Source of the DNA: Clitopilus passeckerianus
Taxonomy: Eukaryota > Basidiomycota > Agaricomycetes > Agaricales > Entolomataceae
NCBI GenBank assembly: GCA_944990035.1
Contig: CALYLX010000126.1
Location: forward strand, 1,736,001-1,800,000
Length of the DNA stretch: 64,000 bases
Direction: 5' to 3'
In this document: positions 54,993 to 64,000 of the stretch, one piece after another
Position numbering within the stretch: position 1 is the first letter of the stretch
Layout: each line of letters starts with the position of its first letter
The notes under the pieces: generated by a model
Databases searched by the model: none
What the model saw: only the letters and a program-made list of their open reading frames with translations
Told to the model about the DNA's origin: nothing
Program-made: the position numbers and the translations under genes

Positions 54993-57404
54993 TTAAACGT
55001 GAGCAGTACGATCACCCAGAGCCGTCTGAATCAGTCTCCTCCTGGGTGGTTGAACGTTAGCATAACTTTGCGGTGCTCTAGCAGAAAAGCGTACCGCATC
55101 GTTGACATCATACCGGCACTGGATCCAGCCAGCGTCAAACCGGTGACGAGAGAAGGCGCACTTGGACGAATCCGCTGTGTGCGCCTTGCCGCAGTTGATG
55201 CACCTGGGTGCGTGTGGGCACGGTTCGCCATCAGGAGTGGCGGGCACCGGGGGATTCGCATCAGGCTTCTCCCAACAGCAGTGGGAGAGCTTGCGATGAT
55301 TCTGCGTGTCATGGCCATAGCCACAATGCGCGCAGGAGTTGTACTGCTGTCTGCAGGACGCAGTTGGGTGTCCCCAGGCCCAACAGCGTTGACACTGAGG
55401 GACGCCAGCGTGAACACTGGCAGGGGAGATGTTGCAGAGGCGACCACCAATGGACATCCTCTTGTTGGTAATAGACTTGAGGGCAGTACCAGGCCTAGTG
55501 TCCCAGAAGTCGAAGAAAACAACGCACATGTCATGCGAGCTGCTTGCACGATGAATACGCGGCTTTCCAGCAAGCTGGAGCGACGACGTAGTGGCATTTT
55601 GACGCAGGAGTGCCTCCATGGTGTCAGGAGTGACTGGAGTGCTCCCAACCGCACCAAAGGTGAAGTAGGGCACGCCAGTGATGCGAGCGTAGGAACGCGA
55701 TGCAGGGACCTCTACATTCACGTTGACGATAGGCTGACCACCCTCAGTGAGAGGGTACCAGACACGTTGCACAGCGAGTCGGATGATGCCCAGATCGCTG
55801 TGGGTGGGTGTGTCACTGAAGTGGACAATGATAGCGTCACCCCTGCCGACTTCTGCATGGATGGCGTTGTTGCGAGAACCACCATTCGATAAACGGAGGT
55901 TGAGGGTGGAGACGGCCTGTTCAGGCGAGATGGGAAGAGGGGCAGGGATAGCATCGCTGCCGGTGCCTCTGCGCACATAAATGAAGCACTGTCTGCGCGA
56001 TGGGCCGCGCGTCGTGGATTTGAGCTTCTGCTTCTTCTTTGAAGGAGAGGGAGCAGAGGGGAGGGGAGAGGACGCTGCCTTGCGCTTGTTGGCGTTAGAA
56101 TTGTCCTTGAGTTGCGCTACTTCATCCCAGGACAGTCCAGGGAGATGACGCGCGAGTTCAGCAAGTTCTGCGCATTGCTGCGCAGTCATGCCAACAGTAA
56201 CCTCTGCAAAGCTGCGAGAGGTGGCGTTTACAGGCCTCCTAGGCGGCTGCGAAGCGACAGAAGCGTAGGACGCCTTGGGAGCGCGCTGACGCTGTTGTGA
56301 GGGCTGCTGCTGCTGCTGAGACGCATTAGCAGGCTTTGGCGCACGCACAGCATGTGGATTGGGCGCTCTACGCGGTGTAGCAGGCGCCTGGGGAGGGGGG
56401 CGGGCAAACCGGCGCTGGAATTGCATCCAGTTACCCGAATGGATCCGCTCTGGTTGCGGTTGGGAAGGGGCAGCACCTGTGGCAACACCTGAGTCCGGTC
56501 CAGGGACCGGGTTGTCAGGTTGCTGAGATGTCGCAGTGGACTCCTGTCCCTCCATGGGAGCCGGAGATTTGTGACCAGTGGCAGTGTGTTCCGCGGGTCG
56601 GGGAGAGGTAACCTGGGTCCTGGCGCCTTGGGAGGCGCTGGAGGAGGAGGGGGCGCCTGCTGGGGCAGAGGAGGCCGGTGCTACACCATGCCCACCTGCA
56701 GCAGCAGTGGAGGAAGCAGATGCCGCCTTTGCAGCACCTTTGGGAGCAGCAGTGCGCACAGGGCGCTGCTGGGAGGGAGGGGACGGCAGGACAGCGTTCA
56801 ATGCGTCCCTAACGCGTCGCACTTGAGCTAGAGACCCCTCATCTGCGCTGAGGTAGTCTGTAATGTGCACAGCTGCTGCCTGCGCAACTGTGGAGATAAG
56901 GGCGTCTGCAATGTACCTCGCTTGAAGTTCATCAACAGCGCTAGGAGGACAGTGGTCCATCCATCCTTGCATCGTCACTAGAGCATCGGTAAGGGCCTCT
57001 ACATCATCCCTGACGGCCGCCTCTGTAGCCTGTAAAGACAGGGTGTAAGAGTCCTTCTCATCATGACCAGGAAACAGAGACTTGAACTCTGTTTGGGTGG
57101 GGGAGGCTGCCCTGGAGGCAGTCCTGGACTTGGGCTGCGCTACAGCAGCACCAGACGTGTTCTTCCTGCGCTTGTGCTCAGGGGAGGAAGGGGCGGAAGG
57201 AGCAGGGCTCTCATCTGCATCGAAATCCTCATCCTCATCCATTGCTGGAGTAGGACGCTTATTTCTAGCGCCAGAGGGGCCCTGGGGTGTTTCTTCACCA
57301 TCAAATGCGCCATAGTTGGTACCATGGCCTTTCTGAGGTGTGGATGGCGTTGGAGTTGGATCCGGTGGCCGGGGAGTCTTCTTGCTGCCTCCTGCACTAC
57401 TCAT
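54993..57404 (-). CDS. LINE ORF1, complete (803 aa), Gag-like with zinc knuckles
   Basis: The N terminus (residues 1-110) is Pro/Ser/acidic with a basic patch (EHKRRKNTSG). A helical segment follows around 115-215, then a long Ala/Pro/Gln-rich low-complexity stretch (about 220-400) and a Lys-rich patch (SPSKKKQKLKS, about 460). A conserved domain (about 475-640: RRGTGSDAIPAPLPIS, DMCVVFFDFWDTRPG) leads to three knuckles (CQRCWAWGHPTASC, CAHCGYGH, CINCGKAHTADSSKC). Such proteins bind LINE RNA and form the ribonucleoprotein. ATG at 57404 lies 112 bp from the 5' end. The only full ORF1 in the window. Confidence 0.92.
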   Translation of the reverse strand: MSSAGGSKKTPRPPDPTPTPSTPQKGHGTNYGAFDGEETPQGPSGARNKRPTPAMDEDEDFDADESPAPSAPSSPEHKRRKNTSGAAVAQPKSRTASRAASPTQTEFKSLFPGHDEKDSYTLSLQATEAAVRDDVEALTDALVTMQGWMDHCPPSAVDELQARYIADALISTVAQAAAVHITDYLSADEGSLAQVRRVRDALNAVLPSPPSQQRPVRTAAPKGAAKAASASSTAAAGGHGVAPASSAPAGAPSSSSASQGARTQVTSPRPAEHTATGHKSPAPMEGQESTATSQQPDNPVPGPDSGVATGAAPSQPQPERIHSGNWMQFQRRFARPPPQAPATPRRAPNPHAVRAPKPANASQQQQQPSQQRQRAPKASYASVASQPPRRPVNATSRSFAEVTVGMTAQQCAELAELARHLPGLSWDEVAQLKDNSNANKRKAASSPLPSAPSPSKKKQKLKSTTRGPSRRQCFIYVRRGTGSDAIPAPLPISPEQAVSTLNLRLSNGGSRNNAIHAEVGRGDAIIVHFSDTPTHSDLGIIRLAVQRVWYPLTEGGQPIVNVNVEVPASRSYARITGVPYFTFGAVGSTPVTPDTMEALLRQNATTSSLQLAGKPRIHRASSSHDMCVVFFDFWDTRPGTALKSITNKRMSIGGRLCNISPASVHAGVPQCQRCWAWGHPTASCRQQYNSCAHCGYGHDTQNHRKLSHCCWEKPDANPPVPATPDGEPCPHAPRCINCGKAHTADSSKCAFSRHRFDAGWIQCRYDVNDAVRFSARAPQSYANVQPPRRRLIQTALGDRTAHV

Positions 57405-57516
57405 AGCGCAGACAGGCGGATGTACTGGAGAATAAAGCGGTGTGCAAGCTGCTGGAGGGCGAATTTGCGTCGCTGTTGTGGCTGTGATGTTGGTGGTAAC
57501 AGATCAAAAGGGATGC
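57405..57516 (-). promoter_or_regulatory. LINE 5' UTR / presumptive internal promoter
   Basis: 112 bp from the 5' terminus to ORF1, nearly identical to 36200-36313. LINEs of this type normally carry their promoter here. No TATA box is seen. Confidence 0.55.
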
Positions 57517-57517
57517 C

Positions 57518-58582
57518 CTCTGCTCCCTCTCCTTCAAAGAAGAAGCAGAAGCTCAAATCCACGACGCGCGGCCCATCGCGCAGACAGTGCTTCATTTATG
57601 TGCGCAGAGGCACCGGCAGCGATGCTATCCCTGCCCCTCTTCCCATCTCGCCTGAACAGGCCGTCTCCACCCTCAACCTCCGTTTATCGAATGGTGGTTC
57701 TCGCAACAACGCCATCCATGCAGAAGTCGGCAGGGGTGACGCTATCATTGTCCACTTCAGTGACACACCCACCCACAGCGATCTGGGCATCATCCGACTC
57801 GCTGTGCAACGTGTCTGGTACCCTCTCACTGAGGGTGGTCAGCCTATCGTCAACGTGAATGTAGAGGTCCCTGCATCGCGTTCCTACGCCGCATCACTGG
57901 CGTGCCCTACTTCACCTTTGGTGCGGTTGGGAGCACTCCAGTCACTCCTGACACCATGGAGGCACTCCTGCGTCAAAATGCCACTACGTCGTCGCTCCAG
58001 CTTGCTGGAAAGCCGCGTATTCATCGTGCAAGCAGCTCGCATGACATGTGCGTTGTTTTCTTCGACTTCTGGGACACTAGGCCTGGTACTGCCCTCAAGT
58101 CTATTACCAACAAGAGGATGTCCATTGGTGGTCGCCTCTGCAACATCTCCCCTGCCAGTGTTCACGCTGGCGTCCCTCAGTGTCAACGCTGTTGGGCCTG
58201 GGGACACCCAACTGCGTCCTGCAGACAGCAGTACAACTCCTGCGCGCATTGTGGCTATGGCCATGACACGCAGAATCATCGCAAGCTCTCCCACTGCTGT
58301 TGGGAGAAGCCTGATGCGAATCCCCCGGTGCCCGCCACTCCTGATGGCGAACCGTGCCCACACGCACCCAGGTGCATCAACTGCGGCAAGGCGCACACAG
58401 CGGATTCGTCCAAGTGCGCCTTCTCTCGTCACCGGTTTGACGCTGGCTGGATCCAGCGCCGGTATGATGTCAACGATGCGGTACACTTTTCTGCTAGAGC
58501 ACCGCAAAGTTATGCTAACGTTCAACCACCCAGGAGGAGACTGATTCAGACGGCTCTGGGTGATCGTACTGCTCACGTTTAA
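57518..58582 (+). pseudogene. LINE ORF1 C-terminal part of copy E
   Basis: Readable in two frames joined near 57890, where one or two bases are missing in TACGC-CGCATC. The downstream frame carries all three zinc knuckles and ends 8 bp before ORF2. Confidence 0.85.
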
Positions 58583-58590
58583 ATTACTTT

Positions 58591-61500
58591 ATGCGTCACA
58601 AATATGTATCTATGCTTCGCTTCTACTCACAGAATGTGAATAGAAATTATGATCTTGTGTCATCACTCTTGGAGGAGCGTAAGAATGATTTTGACGTTCT
58701 CCTGCTACAAGAGCCTCCCTGGAGGCTAATACGTCGCACTGTGTCCACTACCAACCCAGAAGGGGAGGCAGTGATTGGTGCTCCCACTCATCCGGACTGG
58801 CTGGTCATGTTTAGACGTCCAGCATCCGATACTGACCGCCCACGTGTTATGACGTTTGTGCATAGGCGTCTTGCAGGCATGAGGCCTGCATTTCGCACTG
58901 ACCTCGCCAACCACAATGATGTGTTGGTCACAACATTGTATGGGAGCGCAGGTGCTCAAATACACTTTGCCAATGTCTACTCTAGCCCAGGGGATGGTAC
59001 TGCCATTCGCTGGTTGTGTGACAATGCTCCACGTCTCCCAAGCATGCTTTGCATGGCAGGGGACTTCAACTGCAAGTCGTCAGTCTGGGATCCGGACTAT
59101 GACTCTACAAATCATGTTGCAACTGAACTGTGTGATGTTGCGCTCGACCTGGGTTTGGAGGCTAGTGTTCTACCAGAACGCACTCCTACTCACTTCCCAC
59201 ATGCTGGCAGCCTTAGGCCGTCGGTCATTGATCTATTCTTCCTCCCTGTGGGTCGCACTGCAGGGACTTCACATAGCGTGGTCACAGAGTGGAAAGGACC
59301 CTCTGACCACGCTCCCTTGACCGTCACGCTCCGTATCCAGCCTGTGCAGCTGGCTGCTGAGCGCATCACTCTGCCCAAGGGCAGTGAGCGAGAGGAAGAG
59401 TTCCTGAAGGAACTGTCCTCTTCTGTGCGAGCATTGGACACATCCACTCTCACAACAGCAGAAGCAATTGAACGCTGCACTGGCGCCATTGCAACTGCTA
59501 TTAAGCAGTCTTGGGATAACAACTCAAAGACTGCTCGCATCTCCACCAAGTCAAAGTCCTGGTGGAATCCTGAGTGCTCTGACGCTGTCAGAGTGTATCG
59601 CGCTTCCAGGGCGGTCGCTGATTACAAGGCGTTCCGCAGGACCACCAAGGTGGCCAAGCGCAAGTTCTTTGATAGTAGGATCCAGACGATTGCTACTACC
59701 AACAAGCGTCCATGGGATCTTATGCGCTGGGCCAAACAGCGTGAGCTCCCTACACACGAAGCCATTCGCCACAATGGTGAACCTTGCAATTCCCTGGAGT
59801 CGCTTTGGGCTGCTCTTGATTCAACATACAACTCGGCGTCTGATCGCCCTGTTGACCCCTCTGTGCTCGACGACGTCCCTCAGTCTCCCGCGAGTGGTGG
59901 GACTTTGGTGTTAAAGAGCTGAGAGAAGAACTTGCAAAGTGCTCAAACACTTCTGCTCCTGGTCCTGATCACCTCACATGGTATCAGCTCAAATCCTTGG
60001 TCGCTGACACTGTCATCGCTACCAAATTCGTCGAGATTGCCAATGCCTGCCTTCGGGTGGGCCACTGGCCCTCTCACTTCAAAGAGTCGCGTTCTGCCAT
60101 TGTTCCAAAGCCTGGCAAACCGCACTATTCAACTCCCAAGATGTTCCGCCCTATTGTGTTGCTTAACACGCTGGGGAAACTCTTTGAGAAGATGCTTGCA
60201 AACAGAATGCAGTTTGAAGCGCAGAAATTCGGCGTGTTCCACCCCAACCAGTTTGGAGGCGTGCGCCAACACTCTACTGAGGATGCGGGTGTTTATCTCA
60301 CTCACATTGTCAAGGCCGGTTGGGCTAGAGGGCTGAAGACAAGCGTGGTCGCTTTTGACCTTGCTCAGTTCTTCCCCTCTCTCAACCACGACATGCTTCT
60401 ACGCATACTGCGCAGACTAGGCTTCGCGCCAGAAGTCTGCAACTTCTTTGCGTCTTACCTTGTTGGGAGACACACATCCTACAGCTGGAACAGCGAAGAA
60501 TCCAGCAAGTATTCTGCAGATGTTGGTGTTGGCCAAGGATCTGCTTTATCCCCTCTTCTCTCTGCGCTCTATTTGGTGCCAGGGATGAGGCTGTTTGAGC
60601 GCAGGATTGCTCCTGGCGTTACAACACTCATGTCGTATGTGGATGATGGTTCACTCATCGTTCAGTCGCCATCCTTTGGGGAGAACATCACCCTACTCCA
60701 ACAAGCGTATGCTGTCATCACAGAGCTTGTTACCGCACTTGGCCTTGTCTTGGAACATGATAAGACAGAGGTCTTCCACTTCTCTCGCAAGCACAACGAT
60801 GTCAATCCTGCCATCGACTTGGGCTTTGCTCCACATACTGGCAATTCGCCACTTCAACCCAAGAGCGTTTGGCGCTACTTGGGCTTCTACTTTGACCGGT
60901 CGCTATCCTTTAGCCACCATGTCAGGTATTACTCTACCAAGGCTCTGACCACTGTCAAGGCAATGATCATGCTTGGTAACTCATCAAGGGGTATCACCCC
61001 TATGCAGAAGCGGCTGCTCTACCGTGCGTGCGTCCTTCCGGTCGCTACGTATGGTGTGGGCCTCTGGTTCTACAAAGGTGCTAGGTGCAAGACTGCTATG
61101 TCGCACTTGCGCACTATGCAACTCCAGGCTGCTAGGTGGATAACTGGCGCCTTTCGCTCATCGCCGGGTGGGGGGACCGAGTCTATCGCTGGTCTCCCTC
61201 CCATTCATCTGCACATCAGGAAACTGGTCGAACGCGGCCAGGCGCGTATTGGCACCCTGATTGGCAACCACCCTACGCTGTCGCTCATTAGTGACAAGCA
61301 CCAGCTGTACAAAGGAACAATGCGTCTTCCTTCGTCTCTCTCCAACTTGTCGCGACGCGTGCGCGGCAACTTGCTCTCTACGGTCGTGGATTCTGACGCA
61401 CATGCTGTGCGCGTCTCTGAGCCTCTCAACCCTGTCCATGGTGAGGCGGTCCCAGGCCTTCGCCTGTTGGATACCCACTCTGGTAGGGTCACACTTGACA

Positions 61501-62678
61501 CCGTCATTGCAGCATCTAAGGATGCCCTTGATTCTCGTCGCATCCACTTGGATGTGATTCGCGCTGATGCAGATCTGTCTCACACTACAGTGTTGGTGGC
61601 AGCTGACGCATCCGTTCCCAAAAGCAGGAAGCACCAAGCGGTTGCTGCTTGCTCCCTCCTTCATGGCGCCTTTGGCCCGGAAGAATACACTATGGCATCA
61701 GGCAGAGTCCTTTCTGATGATGCCGAACTCGCAGCCATTGACTTGTCTATAAGCAAGGCTGTTCTGCGCAACAACTGTGTCAAAATAGTTGTGCTCTCAG
61801 ACTCGACCAAAGCCATCCGGTTGGCTTTGGACCCGTCTCTCCATTCTGGGCAAGGACACTCGCTGTCCATTTGCTCCAAACTACGTGCTTGGTTCTCGGG
61901 CGACGCTAACAGGCACGTCCACTTTGTTCATGTCCCTTCAAAACTCAACTGGGACATCCACCACCGTGCTCACTTGGAGGCCACTGGCTTGCGGGTGGGT
62001 GCTGGCAACCAACCCCGGACATCCCTTGGGTATGCCCGGAAACGCGCTGTAGATAGAATGTTGCATGAGTGGACTTGTCTACTGCAGCAGCCTTCTTACT
62101 CTGGCAACAACTTCTTGCGCCTTACACACAAAGGTGCCTCCCTGAGGCCCACACACATTAAAGGTGGACCTTGGCTACGTCGCGTTGGTTCTTCCAATGC
62201 GCATACCGCGCGCCTTACACGCGCAGTTCTGGGTCATGCGCCCATTGGCGAATTCCGCGCACGCTTCAACCTGGGTGGGGAGACAGCGTGTGCATGCGAC
62301 TGGCGCATTCTGGAAACGAGGGGACACATCCTTCACCAGTGCGCGCACTTCCAACGACGGCCCAACCAGCGCTTGCGCCGGGAGCTGTCGTCTTTCTTGT
62401 TCTTCCTTGAGAACAACCCTGCCACTTTTGCGTTTCCTTCGCAACAGCCTCCACCGCCGTTTCCCAAAGCCAGGAAGACACGGCGACGTGGCCCGCCTGA
62501 TAAGGCCCCCGCACGTCCTCGCAGTGCCCTCCCCACCGCGGGGGGCCATCGCCGACGAATGCCTGTAACAGGCTCCACTGCACCACCGCGCCCAGACGAT
62601 CTTGTCTGGGTACCGGGTGCACACCAATTTGTTCGCAGAGAACAGGCCGAAGCGTCTGGCATGGTTTTCCATGCATAG
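58591..62678 (+). pseudogene. LINE ORF2 of copy E with one frameshift
   Basis: 58591-59922 encodes the full endonuclease and reads unbroken into the RT N-terminal region, up to VLDDVPQSP. A 4-base loss in CCCCCGCGCG near 59888 shifts the frame, which resumes to the stop at 62678 (RT with SYVDDGSLIVQ, RNase H, CCHC). His replaces Asp in ADLSHTT and Glu replaces Ala in HLEATGL. The last ~60 codons (ARPRSALPTAGG) match copy H rather than D or F, suggesting a patch of conversion or a different source lineage. Confidence 0.9.
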
Positions 62679-62982
62679 GCGTCAGTGCTCCATCTTTCAT
62701 ATAGCGGCGAGCCTGGCCTCCAGGGTTCTTGCTGCTTCTGCGGGGTGTTGCGCGCTACCATACTCGTTGAGAGATTTATTCTCGGGGGCCACCCTAGGTT
62801 GCTCTTTGGTGCACCTCGTATTCAGTGTAGTTCACTCGACGAACACGGCTCTTTACTTACGTTAGTATACAATGCATGTATTTAGGTACTTGCGACCGGA
62901 CTGCGATCGGGCGCCGGAATATAAATTGTCAGACGCCCCCTCCGGGGGCGTAGGGCTTTGACACAAAAAAAAAAAAAAAAAA

Positions 62983-63323
62983 GGTTGGCTTTGGACCCGT
63001 CTCTCCATTCTGGGCAAGGACACTCGCTGTCCATTTGCTCCAAACTACGTGCTTGGTTCTCGGGCGACGCTAACAGGCACGTCCACTTTGTTCATGTCCC
63101 TTCAAAAGTCAACTGGGACATCCACCACCATGCTCACTTGGCGGCCACTGGCTTGCGGGTGGGTGCTGGTAATAAACCTCGGACATCCCTCGGGTATGCC
63201 CGGAAACGCGCTGTAGATAGGATGCTGCATGAGTGGACTTGTCTGCTCCAGCAGCCCTCTTACTCTGGCAACCACTTCCTGCGCCTTGCAAGCAAGGGCG
63301 CTTCCCTCAGGCCCACACATCTC
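62983..63323 (+). mobile_element. LINE fragment I (RNase H region), plus strand
   Basis: RLALDPSLHSGQGHSLSI to ASKGASLRPTH. The first ~180 bases are nearly identical to C and E; the last ~155 differ by about 13%. It lies between the tail of E and the poly-T of H. Confidence 0.85.
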
Positions 63324-64000
63324 TTTTTTTTTTTTTTTTTGATCAAAGCCCTACGCCCCCGGAGGGGGTGTCTGACAATTTATATTCCGGCGCCCGATCG
63401 CAGTCCGGTCGCAAGTACCTAAATACATGCATTGTATACTAACGTAAGTAAATAACCGTGTTCGTCGAGTGAACTACACTGAATACGAGGTGCACCAAAG
63501 AGCAAGCTAGGGTGGCCCCCGAGGATAAATCTCTCAGCGAGTATGGTAGCGCGCAACACCCCGCAGAAGCAGCGAGAACCCTGAAGCCCAGGCTCGCCGC
63601 TATATGAAGGATGGAGCACTGACGCCTATGCATGGAAAACCATGCCAGACGCTTCGGCTTGTTCTCTGCGAACAAATTGGTGTGCACCCGGTACCCAGAC
63701 AAGATCGTCTGGGCGCGGCGGTGCAGTGGAGCCTGTTACAGGCATTCGTCGGCGATGGCCCCCCGCGGTGGGGAGGGCACTGCGAGGACGTGCGGGGGCC
63801 TTATCAGGCGGGCCACGTCGCCGTATCTTCCTGGGCTTAGGAAACGGCGGTGGAGGCTGCTGCGATGGAAACGCAAAAGCAGCGGGGTTGTTCTCAAGAA
63901 AGAACAAGAAGGACGACAGCTCCGGGCGCAGGCGCTGGTTGGGCCGTCGTTGGAAGTGCGCACACTGGTAAAGGACATGGTCCCTCGTTTCCAGGGTGCG
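63324..64000 (-). mobile_element. LINE copy H, minus strand, cut by window edge
   Basis: A T17 run (63324-63340), hairpin (63353-63371, one stem position changed), 3' UTR and the C-terminal end of ORF2 (stop at 63626). The ORF2 frame shifts near 63900. It continues beyond the window. Confidence 0.88.

Larger units (their letters stand above)
50587..57516 (-). mobile_element. LINE copy D: full-length Tad1/I-like non-LTR retrotransposon (6.9 kb)
   Basis: From right to left: 5' end at 57516 (GCATCCCTTTTG; same terminus as copy A'), a 112-bp 5' UTR, ORF1, an 8-bp gap, ORF2, a ~285-bp 3' UTR, the terminal hairpin (50621-50639) and a T21 run (50587-50607, the A-tail). It is the only copy here with both ends. 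Clade assignment (Tad1/I-like) rests on APE-type endonuclease, C-terminal RNase H and knuckle-rich ORF1, not on a tree. Confidence 0.92.
57517..62982 (+). mobile_element. LINE copy E, plus strand, 5'-truncated in ORF1, head-to-head with D
   Basis: Starts inside ORF1 (SAPSPSKKKQKLKS) immediately next to the 5' end of D and runs through ORF2 to the hairpin (62933-62951) and an A18 tail (62965-62982). Over the RT region it matches D so closely that even a 117-codon out-of-frame translation is identical. Confidence 0.92.

Noticed and set aside
57063..58544. 493-codon plus-strand ORF across the D/E junction
   Set aside because: Its first part is antisense of LINE ORF1 and its later part runs out of frame through ORF1 of copy E; it is a by-product of the inverted junction.

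Overview
The window looks like a transposon-packed, probably heterochromatic stretch of an Agaricomycete (mushroom-forming basidiomycete) genome. The reasons are a Plavaka-type (CACTA/EnSpm-related) transposase gene with about nine ~50-bp spliceosomal introns, a basidiomycete-style Ty3/gypsy polymerase with an FIDD catalytic box, and a Tad1/I-like LINE encoding endonuclease, RT and RNase H. No rRNA or tRNA gene was recognised, and almost no ordinary host gene. The species cannot be named from sequence alone.

Layout. 1-3087: 5' part of a minus-strand Ty3/gypsy element (partial pol, gag, 5' LTR). 3664-4254: one small hypothetical gene. 4522-15910: an 11.4-kb Plavaka element bounded by 11-bp inverted repeats and a TA duplication. 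It carries a transposase (plus strand, broken) and a divergently transcribed accessory gene (minus strand, intact splice sites), CAAG-rich subterminal regions in inverted orientation, and a minisatellite. 16017-17006: a 990-bp repeat found again at 31639-32628. 17390-22150: a decayed minus-strand gypsy pol used as a landing pad by two 199-bp MITEs with Plavaka-like ends (one of which received a solo LTR) and by a solo LTR of the same family as the element at the left edge. 22415-27990: a 5.6-kb foldback-like element with two ~2.5-kb arms, largely a 31-bp satellite, around a ~520-bp loop. 28-32.6 kb: non-coding, with degenerate repeats. 32629-34005: an internally deleted Tc1 element with ~211-bp inverted repeats. 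34008-64000: LINE copies stacked into one another in both orientations.

How the parts relate. The MITEs end like the Plavaka element (CATCAG plus an A-rich stretch, 2-bp target duplications, CAAG-rich interior), so they are plausibly mobilised by a Plavaka transposase. Removing each insertion from the gypsy pol, leaving one copy of the duplication, restores the local reading frame; this orders the events. The LINE array contains one full-length copy (50608-57516; ORF1, then ORF2 8 bp later, with a single frameshift) and two head-to-head inverted assemblies (34129-45435 and 50587-62982), each with its A-tails pointing outward. All reading frames given for the LINEs are fragmentary or carry frameshifts, many at C/G runs; whether this is decay or base-calling error cannot be decided here.
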